This document shows, piece after piece, positions 26,001-39,245 of a DNA stretch of 64,000 nt; position 1 is the first letter of the stretch, and each line of letters opens with the position of its first letter. The DNA is from Echinometra lucunter (lineage: Eukaryota; Echinodermata; Echinoidea; Camarodonta; Echinometridae): the NCBI GenBank assembly GCA_029962745.1, contig CM057155.1:29898483-29962482 (forward strand), in the 5' to 3' direction. Position numbers and translations under genes: made by a program. The notes under the pieces were generated by a model that was given only the letters and a program-made list of their open reading frames with translations, was not told the origin of the DNA and ran no database searches.

Positions 26001-27409
26001 TTTTGGAAAATCTAAAGGGAAGATATTCAAATTGTACTGCAATCAGATAAATGGATAGGACCATTAAAATATTCGTTATGCTTATTTCATGCATTGGGTC
26101 CAGAAACAGATTTATATTCCACACTTTCATATTTCAGATGAATATTATACGACTGCATGATTTTAAATGGTTTCAAGTGCCTGGGAAAGGTGCTGCAGTG
26201 ATAGATTAGAAATCATTTATAATTCATTTGACCCACAGAAAATAAGAGCAATGCGGGAATACGATAAATTGGTGTATACGATACGAATTTCAGGCCTACT
26301 ACACTGGCTAAGAGCTCTGGATAAATTACAATAGGACACCCACCTTGTATTCCTAGGGGCAATAAAACGTAGACAACGGATATGCATACACAATTTATTT
26401 CAGAAATAATTAATATATATATATATATATATATTGAAATTTTATCGAGTGTGCATGAATGAAATTTCAAAATGAGTTGGTCATTAAGGCTGAATTTAAA
26501 AAAAAAAAAAGAACATTAATTTTTCAATTTAGTATTTTCTTATTTGTACTCACCTATATCCTTTAACCTGTTAGATTTTCAGGAATATAGAACTGCAGTG
26601 ATATGCAAAAATATTATTAATCTGGCGCACAAAATGAAGTCAGTGTTATAGGCACGGTTTGTTTAGAAACACGATCACTAAATTTTTTGATTGTTTCGGC
26701 GTCGTTCATTTCCCAAATGGATTATGAATCATTTATAGTCTCTGATTCACTGCAATCAAGATTTCTGCATGAAATTCATATGTGAATGTACATTACTTTG
26801 TTTTGAACTTAATTAAAACTGTAAGATATACAATATCCATTCCCCAAGTTTCCAGTCCGAAGATTATAACATATGCCGTGCAAGTGATGTATCCAGCACA
26901 GAATAATGCCAATGTACCTTTCCTCATGATTCTAGAAAGGGAGGGGGCGTTATAACCACACTCTTCGTGCATCTCTGTACTTCTATCTTACTGTTATATC
27001 CCTATTAACGCTATTAATTCTTATTTCACAATATATACACAAATCAATTGGTGTCTTCATCAAAAGGAAATACCGTTGCCCATTCATAGCAGTCATGCCA
27101 GTTATTCCTACTTAGGATCGGGGCGGTATATACGTATTGATGGTAACGGTAAATGCAAAGACCATTACGAGGGTGCACATTAAAAGAGGATAACGCCATT
27201 GTGTACTTTATACATGATGTTTAATCTACTAACGTGAATTTCACAGCAATAACAATTATCTACTAGGAGCTATTTGCCCAAACATTCCAAAGGTCTTCAG
27301 GAAGGGAGCATTGTAAAGGTGTAATATCTCTTAATCCTATCAACTTTCGATATATCTATCCATTATCGCAAAGTAACGGTTTTATATTTCATAGACTCCT
27401 TTTCATTGT
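23068..27409. other. Intergenic, no gene recognised
   Basis: AT-rich. Small features: hairpin around 24647-24680 (ACACATCACCC / GGGTGATGTGT), C-run and CT-run at 24988-25020, (TA)n at 26410-26433. No exons identified. Confidence 0.45.
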
Positions 27410-27449
27410 TCAAATGATTTTGGCACACTTATTTATAACTGATATGACA

Positions 27450-27645
27450 TTCAACCCCCCCCCCCCCCCTGCTAAACTTAATGTTCTATGACGCTTGCAC
27501 TCAGGGGCGTAGAAAGTGGGGGGATGGGGATGCACCCTCCCCCCCCCCCCCACACACACACACACATTTCGAGGTGGACTCATATATGAGTGTACAAAAA
27601 TATGTACGAATGGGTTAATCATCACCCCCCCCCCCCCCCTCCCCC
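27450..27645. repeat. Cluster of three poly-C tracts and a short (CA)n
   Basis: C-runs of about 14 at 27454, 27536 and 27624, with (CA)n at 27550-27564, in a stretch beginning CAGGGGCGTAGAAAGTGG that resembles a hAT-type end without a visible partner. Confidence 0.6.
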
Positions 27646-27965
27646 GCAGGTATGAGGATCTGTCTACGCTAATGCTCGCACTGCATGGCCACACTGACTG
27701 AACCAACACGTCGCTGTCATCGGTTTCACTGAAAAGCAACGCATCATTGCCTGAAAAATTGACTTGCGGGTAATAACCCTGTCTAAACCTTGAATAATGT
27801 CTTCCTTTTGAGTTTCCTTCTCTCTCCAAAGGAGTGCTCTAATGGCGGTGCGCCGATCATTTTTTTTTCTTTCCTTGTCATGGGAAGCTTTGAAAAAAAA
27901 CCCGAATTTCCTGAATACATATTCGAATAGGCTTAATGATCCTAGCTTCGATTTGGGCGTTATAA

Positions 27966-28163
27966 ATAGTGAGTCAGAAAAAAATGTCCCATCATTTTGA
28001 CGTTGTCTTGTTTGAAGTATGAACATTTAATCATGGGTTTCATGATATGTCTTGGTAGAGTTATCCTCCCAGCATTTATTGGTACCCTTTTCATTTGGAT
28101 CTTTGCATGCATGACTGAATAATAGACAATCTTTAGAAGACTGCAAAATATCATTCGCGCCAA
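27966..28163 (-). repeat. Dispersed repeat R28, uninterrupted copy
   Basis: The reverse complement contains TTTGCAGTCTTCTAAAGATT ... GGGTACCAATAAATGCTGGG ... ACCAAGACATATCATGAAAC ... GTTCATACTTCAAACAAGAC. It gives the uninterrupted reference for the copy split by the LINE at 28801-30844. Confidence 0.85.
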
Positions 28164-28800
28164 GTGGCTGGATGAAGATTAAAACATTTTTTTAAAGAAG
28201 TTATAACTTATGTGCAAATACCCACGCACAACGACCACACCCACCCTCACACAACCCCCTCCCACACATACACACACACACTCACATCCCCCCCCCCACA
28301 CACACAGAGCAAAAAACTCGTACATAATGCAGTGTTAACATTTTCCTTTTCAGATTGAGCGTTGATTTTTTTTTACCAAGATTCGCTGAATGTTTAAGTG
28401 GTGATTCCCTAACATTTTTTACCACCACCACCAGCACGACCATCATCATCATCATCATCATCATTATCACCAAGTGCACATTAATCCAATGTGCTATCTG
28501 AAATGTATCTCGTTGGTTATGACTTTTGTTTGTTGGTTAACAATGATAACAATGGAAATGTGTCTTTGTTGTACTTGCCTACAAAAGGGCTCGCCTGATT
28601 TGGCAGCAGTTACTTATGCTCAGCCCTTTGTAAGTAGCACAAGTATTAAGGTTCGTCCTCAGTTTTATTCTCTACCCATCCTCTTGGCGCAAGTGATATT
28701 TTGCAGTCTTCTAAAGATTGTCTGTTATTCAGTCATGCATGCAAAGTTCCAAATGAAAAGGGTACCAATAAATGCTGGGAGAATAACTCTACCAAGACAT

Positions 28801-28994
28801 TGTACTGTATTTATTCAACCATAAAACACATATCAAAATAGCAATGTACAATAAATGATGAAATTAAATTATGGTTTGGGACACCGAAAAGCAAAATGCT
28901 TGTATATGGTATCCCAACAATTATTTTTTAAGAAAAGAAATAACTTACATTAGGAACAATTAGCAATAACAACAGAACATAAATTCATACACCA

Positions 28995-29026
<32 letters not shown>

Positions 29027-30844
29027 GCCTGAGACTAGAAGACTTAAAATAAGACTTGGGATGGGGTGGGAGGTACATGTACTTAAAGAGTGTCTATAAG
29101 TAGTGATTTGAACAGTAATTTGAATTTATTCAGAGTTGTAGTCGATTTAATATCTGGTGGAAGTTCATTCCATTTCTTTAATCCATTACTTATTAGGGAC
29201 TGAAGACCCGCTGTAGCACCGGCGTAAATCCACTCTGAGGAGTGGGGGGATGATTGACTTTTTTGACGATTTTTTTTCTGTCGATCTCACACTTAAGTAT
29301 AAGCACACACCCTCACTAACCCCCACAGACCCCCCTACACACATTTTAATATTTATTTTGCGAGCGAGCGAAGCAAGCGAGCCAAAAATAACCACTTTTT
29401 TGGTTTTCAATCGCATTTTCAAATAGAAATTCTAAAATATGATGGTTGTTTATGACAGATATTCAAAGATTTTACTAACGGATTAATTAAAATATATTTT
29501 CTTTCTTAAAAAGTGGGGGGGGATATTTGTACACCCGCCATCCCCCCCTCTCCAAAAAGTGGGGGGGATATATCCCCCCCCATCCCCCCCCCCCCGGGAT
29601 TTACGCCAGTGCGCTGTAGTTTTAAAAAGAGGGATATGAAGCTTGTTACCTTGACGAGTGTTATAAGGGTGCAATTCCGAATTTAATACAAAAGGATTAT
29701 CTTTAGACTCAAGAATGATATTATTCAATGCGGAGTATATAAATATAATTGAATTAAAAGTGACGAGTTCGTAAATAGGCAATATTTTTAAATCTTTAAA
29801 TAGGGGAGCAGATGGCGAACGAAAATCAGATTCATTAATCATCTAACTGCTTTCTTTTGAAGTAATTCAATTTTGGATAAATGAGTTTTATACGTGTTGC
29901 CACAGACATAACTTCCATAATTAAGATAAGACAAAATAAGGGTATTATATAATATAAGCAGAATATGTTTAGGTAGGATATACCTAAGCCTGGATAATAT
30001 ACCAACATTCTTTGATATTGTGTTGCGGAGGTGATGTATATGTGTATTCCAATTTAAATTTTCATTAAATATAATCCCAAGAAATTTGACATCACTTAAT
30101 CTATCTATTGTTGTATTATCAATATGAATATCATCTAGGTTTCCAGGAACCCTCCTGTTCCTTGTCCTGAAAATAATATAATTAGTTTCTGAAACGTTTA
30201 AGGATAATTTATTACATTGGAACCAGGTATTTTTTCTTTTTCAATTCGGCATATTTAGTTAAAGATTTATTAGCCATTATTGCACAAGTGTCGTCAGCAA
30301 ACAGAGAAAATTTAACCAAATATGATGAATTTACAATATCCTTAATGTAGACAAGGAACAGGAGGGGGCCTAAGACAGAACCCTGGGGTACCCCACATCT
30401 ATTCAATTGAATAGGTGATTTGACACCATTGACCACCACGGATTGTGTTCTATTATTCAAGTAGTTATCAAACTAATTAAATGGATTACCTCTCACGCCG
30501 TAATGAAGAAGCTTTTGTAAAAGAATGTGGTGATCAATGGTGTCAAATGCTCTGGACAAGTCCATAAATATTCCAACACAGTACTTCCCATGTTCTATTT
30601 TTGATAAAATATGTTGAAATAAATTCAAAACTGAAAGTTCAGTAGAATGTTGTTTTCTAAGACCATATTGGTCTTTTATCAAAATATTATGCAACTGAAG
30701 ATAAGAATACAATCTTTTGTGAATGAGTTTTTCAAGTAGTTTTGCAAAGATTGGGATTACTGTTATGGGTCTATAATCAGTCATTTCGTTGTTGTCACCT
30801 TTTTTGAATATGGGTATAATTTTTGATATTTTCAGTTTATCAGG
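28801..30844 (-). mobile_element. 5'-truncated non-LTR retrotransposon (CR1/L2/Jockey-like), decayed
   Basis: Reverse transcriptase blocks are visible on the - strand in order: VPDKLKISKIIPIFKKGD, MTDYRPITVI, DQYGLRKQHSTE, motif A FMDLSRAFDTIDHHILL, motif B GVPQGSVLGPLLF, motif C FADDT, then the thumb-like DVKFLGIIFNENLNW and LHPYNTRQ. It is inactivated by a stop codon after RGNPFN (about 30475), a frameshift in an A-run near 30235 and the MITE at 29217-29611. The N-terminal part of ORF2 and any ORF1 are missing. The 3' end is at 28801. The exact clade was not determined. (CA)n at 28996-29022 lies in its 3' region. Confidence 0.9.
29217..29611. mobile_element. hAT-like MITE, family hAT-B, with perfect 8-bp target duplication
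   Basis: Termini CACCGGCGTAAATCC and the complement of CACTGGCGTAAATCC (14 of 15 match). It is flanked by CGCTGTAG at 29209-29216 and 29612-29619. 395 bp, non-coding, inserted in the LINE. The core includes the GCGAGCGAGCGAAGC motif shared with the 41.2-kb element. Confidence 0.88.
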
Positions 30845-31627
30845 TACATATCATGAAACCCATCATTGAATGTTCATACTTCAAACAAGACAACTTCAAA
30901 ATGATGAGACATTTTTCTGACACTGTAGTAAAAACGGGTAGTTAGTGGCCTTGCATTATTATATTAAAAGATAAGACATCATGATATCACAGTCCATCTC
31001 AGCGAAGTAAAAGCATGAGGCATAATGTACGAAGAGCAGATTGTCTTCTAGTCCTAAATAATTTGGCATATTCGACAACTGGATTCCACGAGTACCTTTT
31101 CAAAATAAAACAAGGGGCTATCCTAAACTAAAAAGAACTGTAGAAGTAGGGGTATAGACATTTTGTTTTTCAGTTTGTTTTGTTTTGTTTTGTTTGGCTT
31201 GGTTTTAAAAATTCATGTGTAGTAAGAAATTAACATTTAAACATTTGCCTGTTTTGGAGGATTAATTCACAATGAACAACTGAATATTTTCAGAAATTGC
31301 CTTGAACACACTGTTGAATCCTATCTTATCATTGACTCACTATATCACGAGAATATTTTTTGAAATCAGATGAAGAATGCATCACACCTATTCTCAGTAC
31401 ATTGAATTTATTCGTAAAACGGCATATCATTAAGACCCGTCAAGCAAGGTTTTTTCTCTTTCAATCACCTTGAAATGATATAATTACAACTCTTATACGA
31501 GTAACTGATATCCTCATTTAAAAATTGTTAGCAATAATTATGCTGTCATCAAAATTCAGCTAGCGAGCTAGCCACTCGCAGACGAACCGATCAGTCATAT
31601 CAAGGAGACCGAGATAATATAGTCAAC

Positions 31628-31829
31628 AGAGGTGCTGCAGTCGAGAGGTATAAGGTGCTTGACTGGAGACGCGAGAATCGGGGGTTCGATCCACGGCACG
31701 GCACTTGTGCCATTAAGCAAGGCATTTTATCTACATTGCTCTTTTATCATGTTTATCGTACATCAAATAAATTAACGTGCTATACTCATATTGATACCAG
31801 CGTGTGTATGTGTGTTTAAAGAAAAAAAA
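31628..31829 (+). mobile_element. tRNA-derived SINE, copy A
   Basis: The head resembles a tRNA (A-box-like GTCGAGAGGTATAAGG, B box GGGTTCGATCC), followed by a body with AAGCAAGGCATTTTATCTAC and TACATCAAATAAAT, ending in an A-rich tail. A - strand copy lies at 40230-40432. Confidence 0.8.
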
Positions 31830-31899
31830 AGACCGAGCAAAAGATCAGAATCACCCCGGAATGGTAAAAAACCTTTCTGTTTGGAACGATAAGAACAAC

Positions 31900-32290
31900 A
31901 TCAACTACAATGATAATAATAATGAATATGATAATAACAGTAATAATAGTATTACTACTACTACTAATATAATGATGATGATGATGATGATGATGGTAAT
32001 AATAATTATAATCATAATAATATTAATAACAATAATAACGATAATAATAATGATAATAATAATCATAATAATAATAATAATAAATAATAATCATAATCAT
32101 AATAGTAGTAATAATAATAATAATTACAATAACAATAATAATAATGATAATGATAATAACAATAATGATGCTGACAATAATAATATTTTTATTACTATTA
32201 TCATTATTATTATTATCATTATCAATATTATCATCATTATCATAACTACACTAACTATAATGATGATAATCGTGATAAAATTAGTAATAA
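31900..32290. repeat. AAT/ATG-rich microsatellite field
   Basis: Nearly 400 bp of interrupted ATA/ATG/AAC trinucleotide repeats, switching from AAT- to ATT-orientation around 32180. Open frames here (poly-Asn, poly-Ile) are artefacts. Confidence 0.9.
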
Positions 32291-32799
32291 ATTTTTCTAG
32301 AGCGTAGTTTTTAATATGATAATACAGTAGAGTACCACTCAAATCGCTACATGATGCATTCTCGTCAATGAGAATATATGAGTGTAATCTTTAACAACCA
32401 AAAACAACTTGAAAAATGTACAAAACAGAAACAAAACAAAAGAAATCATTTCTAGTAGTTCCAAAAAGGAGCTGTTTGATTCTGGTTTATGAAATGTTCT
32501 GAGACAATCAGAATCCACCTCGCGGTGTGACTGCTTCATGGCATCAAGGTGTCGCCCGCGCAAAATGTATCACGTTCAAAGTCATCGTATGTAACCATTG
32601 AAGTATGAGCACGTCATATCCAGGGACATATTCATACCTCTTGATATCAAATTACGTGGTGTGATTTTCCCCCAGAGATAAAGGGTTCGCGTAGTTTGTG
32701 TATCTCTCTGACGTGATAAACAAATTGAGACAGATATAGAAAGAAAGAAAGACATAGAGACAGAGAGAAAGGAGCGCATTTGAAACTGACTTGGCAGCA

Positions 32800-32880
32800 T
32801 TGCAAAGAAGAAGGAGAAGAAGAAGAAGAAGAAGAAGAAGGAGAGAAAGAAGAAGAAGGGAAAAAAGGAGGAGAAAAACC
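32800..32880. repeat. (GAA)n microsatellite
   Basis: GAA/GGA repeats with interruptions, strand-asymmetric purines. Confidence 0.9.
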
Positions 32881-35289
32881 CTCCAATAAGAAGGGCGACA
32901 TGATTGATGGGCTAAGAGATGGGCTCTCTCCAGGCAAAATTTCCCATGCGTAATAACGTGAATGTATATGCATAAAGCCTTCATGACATCCAAGCTCATC
33001 TAATGGAATTCTTTAAAATACCATGAACATCATTTCGATTGCGTAATTATACTTGCGCTAATCATTCTCGAGAAGGCAATGGCCCATGCACCAGTGTAAA
33101 TTAAATATGTTTGCATTGTTGACTTTGCCATCACTCTTTAAACATATATCACTTTCGCGTGACGCATTTATGACTAAACAAGTTGTTGACGCGGTCCTTA
33201 CGTCAGCAAATGACTCCTAACGTGCTTCTGGCTTGATTTCCAGTCGTTGCGAGTCATGAAGAAAATTATAAAACTGCTGGTCGAACATTACAACGATGCC
33301 TTCTTATAACCGGCGTATGGGTTAATTACCTTCTCACACTGGACGTCAAATAAAGCGCCAATATTGTTGACGTGGTCCTGCGTCAGGTCCTACTTCAGAA
33401 TGACGCCTCGTATGCAACCAGCATAAGAAGTTCAAGGTCTTACACAGTATGAACAACAGACACTCTTCAAACCAAGATACTGAAGGCAATGTAAAATCAG
33501 ACATGTAAACACAGCTACACCATATCCCTAGAGATGAATATCACTATTAAAATAAAAACGTCAGGCTTCGTCGACAATTCTCAGATAATTGGGGAATTTA
33601 AACAGAGATACGGAGAGATGACAATTACTTCAGGCAATAACGGGTTTTGTTTTTTTGTGTTTTTTTTCTCGTTTATGGTAATCCGCACAAATGTCACTTT
33701 TTAAAAAAGTCGTGTCATTTATATTTCTATCCTTCATTCCTAAAGGAATTTTAAACCCACTCTTTTATCTCCTTTTTAATGAGTTGACTGTTTCTGAAAA
33801 CAACAAATTTCACATATGAATTTTTTTGTGACCACTACCACTTTGGGTAAAATAATATCCATCTAAAATCAATTTTTTTAAAAAATCATATTTCGTATTG
33901 AGTTTCCATGTTGTTTTTATGCCAAGCCGCGGATTTCGAGGCAGGTTGATGCTTTTTTTTTTTTAAATATAAATAAAAACTACCTTAGTGTGCTTATCTA
34001 CGACGGGATGGGGAAATCAGATAATATTTATCATTCTTGAAAGAATTTATTTTGCATGCAGGCTTAATCCACTGAACTGATTCCTCGTGGAAGGGGGGGG
34101 GTCGTATGTATCTTGCGGCAATTGTTACAATTTATGATCGTAATACATTATTCTTTTTTTTTTTAAGTGTCGGAAACCGATCAATACAAATAGTGTTAGC
34201 ATTTATATTTAGATTTATCCTTCAAAGTTCCAAACTGAAACAGGAAAATCATAAAAATGGAGGGGAAAAACAAACAAGTGTCTTGTTACCGAGCATTCCT
34301 CATGCATCAATAACAGAAGCGAGCCTGTGCACTAAATGCAAAATATGTATTTGTTTTCACAGTGAGAACTGATTAACTCAAATTCTAGAACAATCGTGAG
34401 TTACCCCTTAAAGTGAATGAGTTGTGCCTTTGCAAAAAGATCTGGTATGTTCAGTTCATTCCCCTAATTTATAAAGCAGACGATGAGGAGAGGTGTAACT
34501 GATTCGAAACACATGTGATTTTTTTTTTCAGGTAGCGAATCGAGAAGCGATTTAAATTCCAAGACAGTATGATGACAGGACAGGAACAAATTACAAAACC
34601 TTACAAATCGAGCAACCTGGCACAACCACTTCTCAAGATGGTATGCAAACCCTACAGTATATTGTGTTAGGGTTATTTATAGCAGACTGCTGAATTATGT
34701 TTGGAAATAGACCATATTCAAATTATTATTAGAAGTCATTTTAAAAACTTTTGTTCGAATGGTCTCATATGAAAAAAAAAAAACCTTGCTAATATAAGAA
34801 ATACACAACCAACGCGATGATACGATATTAAACGAGGAAGTGGAATTAGTTTCTTATAAACGCCCTAGATGTAGGTGTAATTAGAAAAAAAAAACCCACA
34901 TAATTTTCAAATGAAAAGACACATGTATACTAGTAGCCTAAAGGTGATTCCACGTGATTTATCGATCCATACATTCTCAATGGGACATAAATTAACAGAC
35001 TACCAAGTATGCATCTATACCTAACGTATATGTACATTTAGTCTGAGGGTGTAACGTGAGAAGCAATGAAGACACTATGAATTAATCATCAATATTCGAA
35101 CGTGTTATAATCCCAAAAACAGATGTTCAGTATTTTGTATGTCTGAATTTGCATTGTCCTAGATTGAGAAAAAAAAACCACCTTGAAAACTAGTTCGAAT
35201 CCTGTGAATCTCGTATATCAAAGTGTCATGCTGTGACGTTGCATGTGATGTCAGGGCCGGATTTTTATTTAGTGAGATTGTTTTGATGG
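32881..35289. other. Intergenic, no gene recognised
   Basis: AT-rich. A loosely repeated pair, GACGCGGTCCTTACGTCAG near 33190 and GACGTGGTCCTGCGTCAG near 33370, hints at an old element. No coding features identified. Confidence 0.4.
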
Positions 35290-35329
35290 TATGTATAATA
35301 TTATAAACATCAACAACAACAGCGTTAAT

Positions 35330-35550
35330 AATAGTAACAATAATGATGATGATAATGATGATAATGATGATAATAATGGTAATAATGATAATAATAATTA
35401 TGATAATAATAATAACAATATTGAATGATAATAATGGTGATGAAATTGCTGATGATGATGATAATAATGATAACAATAATGATACTACTACTACTAATAA
35501 TAATAACAATAATAATAACAGTAAGAACAATGATGATAATAGTAATAACA
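35330..35550. repeat. ATG/AAT microsatellite field
   Basis: Interrupted (ATG)n/(AAT)n tracts, similar in make-up to 31900-32290. Confidence 0.9.
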
Positions 35551-35579
35551 ATAACGAGACATTTGAATTCGTCACAAGA

Positions 35580-37375
35580 CGAATTAGGTGGTCTGTCGGT
35601 ATCTTTTAGGTTTCGACATGGATAGTGATAAAGTCGTTGGTAAAGACTAGTGATAAAATATTTACTTCTGGATGGGAGACTAATTTCATAGAAATTGAAT
35701 GATTTGATATCGCAGTATAATTAAAAGTTGACCCATAGCTTTATTTCACGTTAACGAATCAGATTTCCTATAGGGTTGTACATAAACTACTGTGCACTAC
35801 ATTGCAATAGTCATAACAGGCCGGAATCAGGCAGTTTATTTCATTGACTATGACTGTATATGTAATCATAGTTAAAGAGGATAGTAAAAATGTTAAAAGA
35901 AAGCAAAAGGAAAAAAATGTCCCCCCCCCCCCCCTCAGAGACTCGAACCAGGAACCTTGAGCATGTGAGGCAAGTGCTTTAAAGGTATACCAGAAAACAG
36001 CTCATAGAGATAATACGTAGATGGAAAATGGAATTCTAATATCATATTTCCAGTTAAAATTTCGACATATGATTAAAAAACATGTGGCACTTATAAGATA
36101 GAGAATTTTCTCAGCTACAACATATTCGAAGCTAGGCGAAAATCAGGCAGAAACAACGGAGCTGTTGCTCAAAAAGGATGGGAATGTAGAATCAAGAATA
36201 AGGTAAAGGTCACGTCCCATAGAAATACACGTAAAATGACAAAAATTGGCATGGTACCTTTGATCGTAAATTTAGACCATGATGACTTCATCAAAATGAA
36301 AAATAGTGACACTGCAGTTGTAGAGAATTGCCGAAGCCACGACGTATCGAAATCCTGGAGAAAATTGAACAACAATAAGTGAGATAGTCTTGTTTAAAGG
36401 CGAAAAATAAAACGTTATAAATTACAAATCTAAATGTTAAGTTCTCATGAGAATACGATGACGTCATAGCATCTTCAAAGTAAATTTTTGTCATGGATTC
36501 ACTTCTACAACTCATAAGCTTTCAGAATATGTAAAAAAAAAAAAAAATTGGGGTCTCCATGCATTCTGAGGAGCTATAGCGGATTTTAGGACATGGGACA
36601 TATTTTCGCGTGTTTTTACATTATTTGCCTCATAGACGCGCGCACGGATTTTGAAATTTGGCGAGTGCGTACGACCTTATGGTTAGTTGAAATCGGTTCT
36701 AAACTGATGGAAATGATTAAGAAAAATGTCAGGAATGCAAATCGACTGAAAAAACGGCGTTTTCACGTTATTTACGACCTGCGCGCGCATGCGCTTACGC
36801 GTGGAATTTTTTGAAATGCTTAAAATTGCCTGAAACGTGCGCAAAATGAATTTGAGTCGATTCTGAGCATTTTCTTTTGCACACGCGCACGTCTAAGTAG
36901 ATGGAATAGTTTGGACTGATAGGAACATTCATCACGCCAAATATGAATGAGAAATGACATTCCGTGATGAAGATATTATCATTACAAGATTTTCACAAAA
37001 TGGCGCCTAGATGACGTCACGATGACTTGACCCTGAAAACCGGGGAGCGTTTCATGAAAGGACTTGTCGGATGTTTTGTCCGACAAAGTCTGTTTTATCC
37101 GACAGTTGCCATAGTAACGATGCTTCTCAGCCAATCAAAATCAAGGAAAGATGTCAGATATGACAACTTGTCAGACAATAAATGTTGATGAAACGTTCCC
37201 CAGGTCTAGAACTTGTCCTCAGTAGGCCTGATAACTGACGAAAATTTGACGAAAATTGAATGGACCGTGGTTGAGTTATCGTCTGCACAAAAAATCGGAA
37301 GAATAAGAATAAATAAAGAAAAATATGACGAAATTAAGAGGTGATCTGTCATAGATGACAGACCACCTAATTATG
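35580..37375. mobile_element. Possible TIR-bounded composite element
   Basis: AATTAGGTGGTCTGTC at about 35581 is mirrored by GACAGACCACCTAATT at about 37358; the right end forms a hairpin (GTGATCTGTCAT / ATGACAGACCAC). Between them are a SINE-like B box (35940, complement of GGTTCGAGTC), a C-run, CpG-rich sequence at 36630-36890 and the MITE at 37042. It could be one element or two unrelated copies of a terminus. Confidence 0.35.
37042..37201. mobile_element. 160-bp MITE with 14-bp TIRs
   Basis: GGGGAGCGTTTCAT at the left; the right end is the complement of GGGGAACGTTTCAT (13 of 14). The interior has CTTGTCGGAT / ATCCGACA hairpin sequences and a CCAATCA box. No clear target duplication. Confidence 0.7.
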
Positions 37376-39080
37376 AAAATAATAATAATAGAAATATCAA
37401 CAACAACAAAAAAACTGCAATGATCATAAAAAGTCAGTTATGTAGGTCCTCTCAATGCGCTTTACATTCTACGATGTACAATGTTTACAATCCCTGGAAA
37501 CATTACAGAGAAACTATATCAGCACTTTCTAAAAACTTCGATGTTCTTCATGGAGCAAGACGACAATTCGAGAGAGTTCCCAAATTTTAGGACACCATGC
37601 TCAGTCATCAGAGGTTGTTTCTTGTCCCACAACTCATGGCGAGATGTTATAGAGATGACCCTATAGGCTCTTGATTATGTAGACCTACATGCCACTTCGG
37701 TGTCAAAAGAGTAGCGGTTCAAGAGTCTGTTGTGCCTCCCAAATCTGCCTCATAGCGAAGAGATTGGGAGTACAACACTCCCCATCCCCTATCCCCCGTT
37801 AACCCTTTAATCGGAGGAGGGCATGTTTACTGCATGATTCTCAAGCAATGTCAAATGAAGTGAAGTGCATCTTCTATACACGAGTCTTCTTTACATGTAG
37901 TTGGCGTCGCTTCGTGAGCATATAACATTTCATTTGCAGTAACTACGATATTTTCGTAGAGCCCTTTATCCCACGAAAAGTGACATTTGATAAAGAGTAA
38001 AGCTATATTGGAATACTGCATCTCCCCATCAACAAAGCACCAGTATATGCAGTAATATCATGAATATCGTATGAGCATGACGCTTGGCACAGAATGAATA
38101 GAATTTTATTCTCTCTTTTTTTTTCTTCTTCTTCTTCTTCTTTACAAATAAGCATCAACTTGGAAAGTTAACTGCCACGCACGTTTTCGAGCTTGACAGG
38201 GATTTTCTGTTCTTATCAGGCATGAGTTCAGAGCGAATTAATCGCCCTTGCAAGCCTCAGTATGTTGAAGTATAGCATGAAAATTGCAGACAGCCCCATG
38301 AATAATGGAGATGACAAGCAAAGAAGGACTAAAATTGTTTCCATAGAAATATATCTAGGAACGAGTGCTTTGCTTTTACAAGAGAAAAAATATTCTCAAG
38401 TAGCATTGATGAAAATCATTTTCCATTTTCTTTTTTTTTTTCTTTTTTTTTTCTTTCATTTTTGACCGTTTCTTTCGATTAGCGCACCTCCTTTTTTCTT
38501 AGTATCCACAATGCATATGGGGTGTGGGTTTGAATCCCACTCCTGACACCCTCTTTACGATCGTCACATATGGTAACTGAAACCGATTTCGGAATGATAA
38601 CTTTACTTAATATACGCTTCTTCCACAGGATGGAATCCACTCTCTATTATAAATTTCATAGCCATTTTCAATAATAAAGTAGATTATTTTTGTTGGTTTT
38701 AGGTTAACCCATTTTCAATTCAATTCTACGTCCCCCCCCCCCCCCATAACAAGAAGATAAACAGTAGAAAAAAATGGGAAGCTAACTGGGTTTAAAATTT
38801 GTATGTATATTCAATATTAGCAAAATAAGTAAAATATTTTGACAGATCTGATATATCTTGTGGACGAACCCTATTGTTGATCTTAAAAAGCAGTCGCTTT
38901 CTTAGGTCACATCTCCCTATCGATCTAGAAGAAATGAAGCGAGGAGGAAAGCTAATTACTGTCGCTTCCCCGCTCCTCTTGAGAAAACAAACACAAGCAA
39001 ATTAATCAATTCATTAAATGCTGGTTTGAGAGAGTGGGGGAGAGAGAGAGAGAGACCGTGAAGAGGTTGGTGAATTTGGG
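37376..39080. other. Intergenic, no gene recognised
   Basis: Contains (CTT)n at about 38125 and T/C-rich tracts at 38420-38460, a B-box-like GGGTTTGAATCCC at 38525-38537 without a full tRNA fold, a C-run at 38731 and (GA)n at 39038-39054. Confidence 0.4.
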
Positions 39081-39245
39081 GTATCAATCAGATATGATTA
39101 TTTACGTCTTGGACCGATCTTTAACGTCACCATCCGAAAAACGTGACTCGGACTCGAACCTGGGTCCGATCAAAGTCAGTTTGAAGGCAAAGGCAAAGAG
39201 AAGATAGCGGACCTTACCACTAGACCAACAAGGGGACTGATTCAC
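39081..39245 (-). mobile_element. tRNA-derived SINE-like repeat
   Basis: On the - strand TTGGTCTAGTGGTAAGGTCC (A-box region) and CCCAGGTTCGAGTCC (B box) sit about 50 bp apart, as in a tRNA-like head. The left flank ATCAATCAGATATGATT also occurs at 844, marking a diverged second copy. Confidence 0.6.

Larger units (their letters stand above)
28683..30930 (+). repeat. Dispersed repeat R28, copy split by a LINE insertion
   Basis: The left part (28683-28800) ends ACCAAGACAT and the right part (30845-30930) resumes ACATATCATGAAAC; in the uninterrupted copy these are joined as ACCAAGACATATCATGAAAC. ACAT is present on both sides and may be the target duplication. Confidence 0.85.

Noticed and set aside
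31804..32342. Long Asn/Ile-rich open frames
   Set aside because: Translation of AAT/ATG microsatellite; same for 35159-35625 and the poly-Leu frame at 12489-12785.
38515..38560. tRNA gene near GGGTTTGAATCCC
   Set aside because: T-arm-like sequence only; no matching 5' half.
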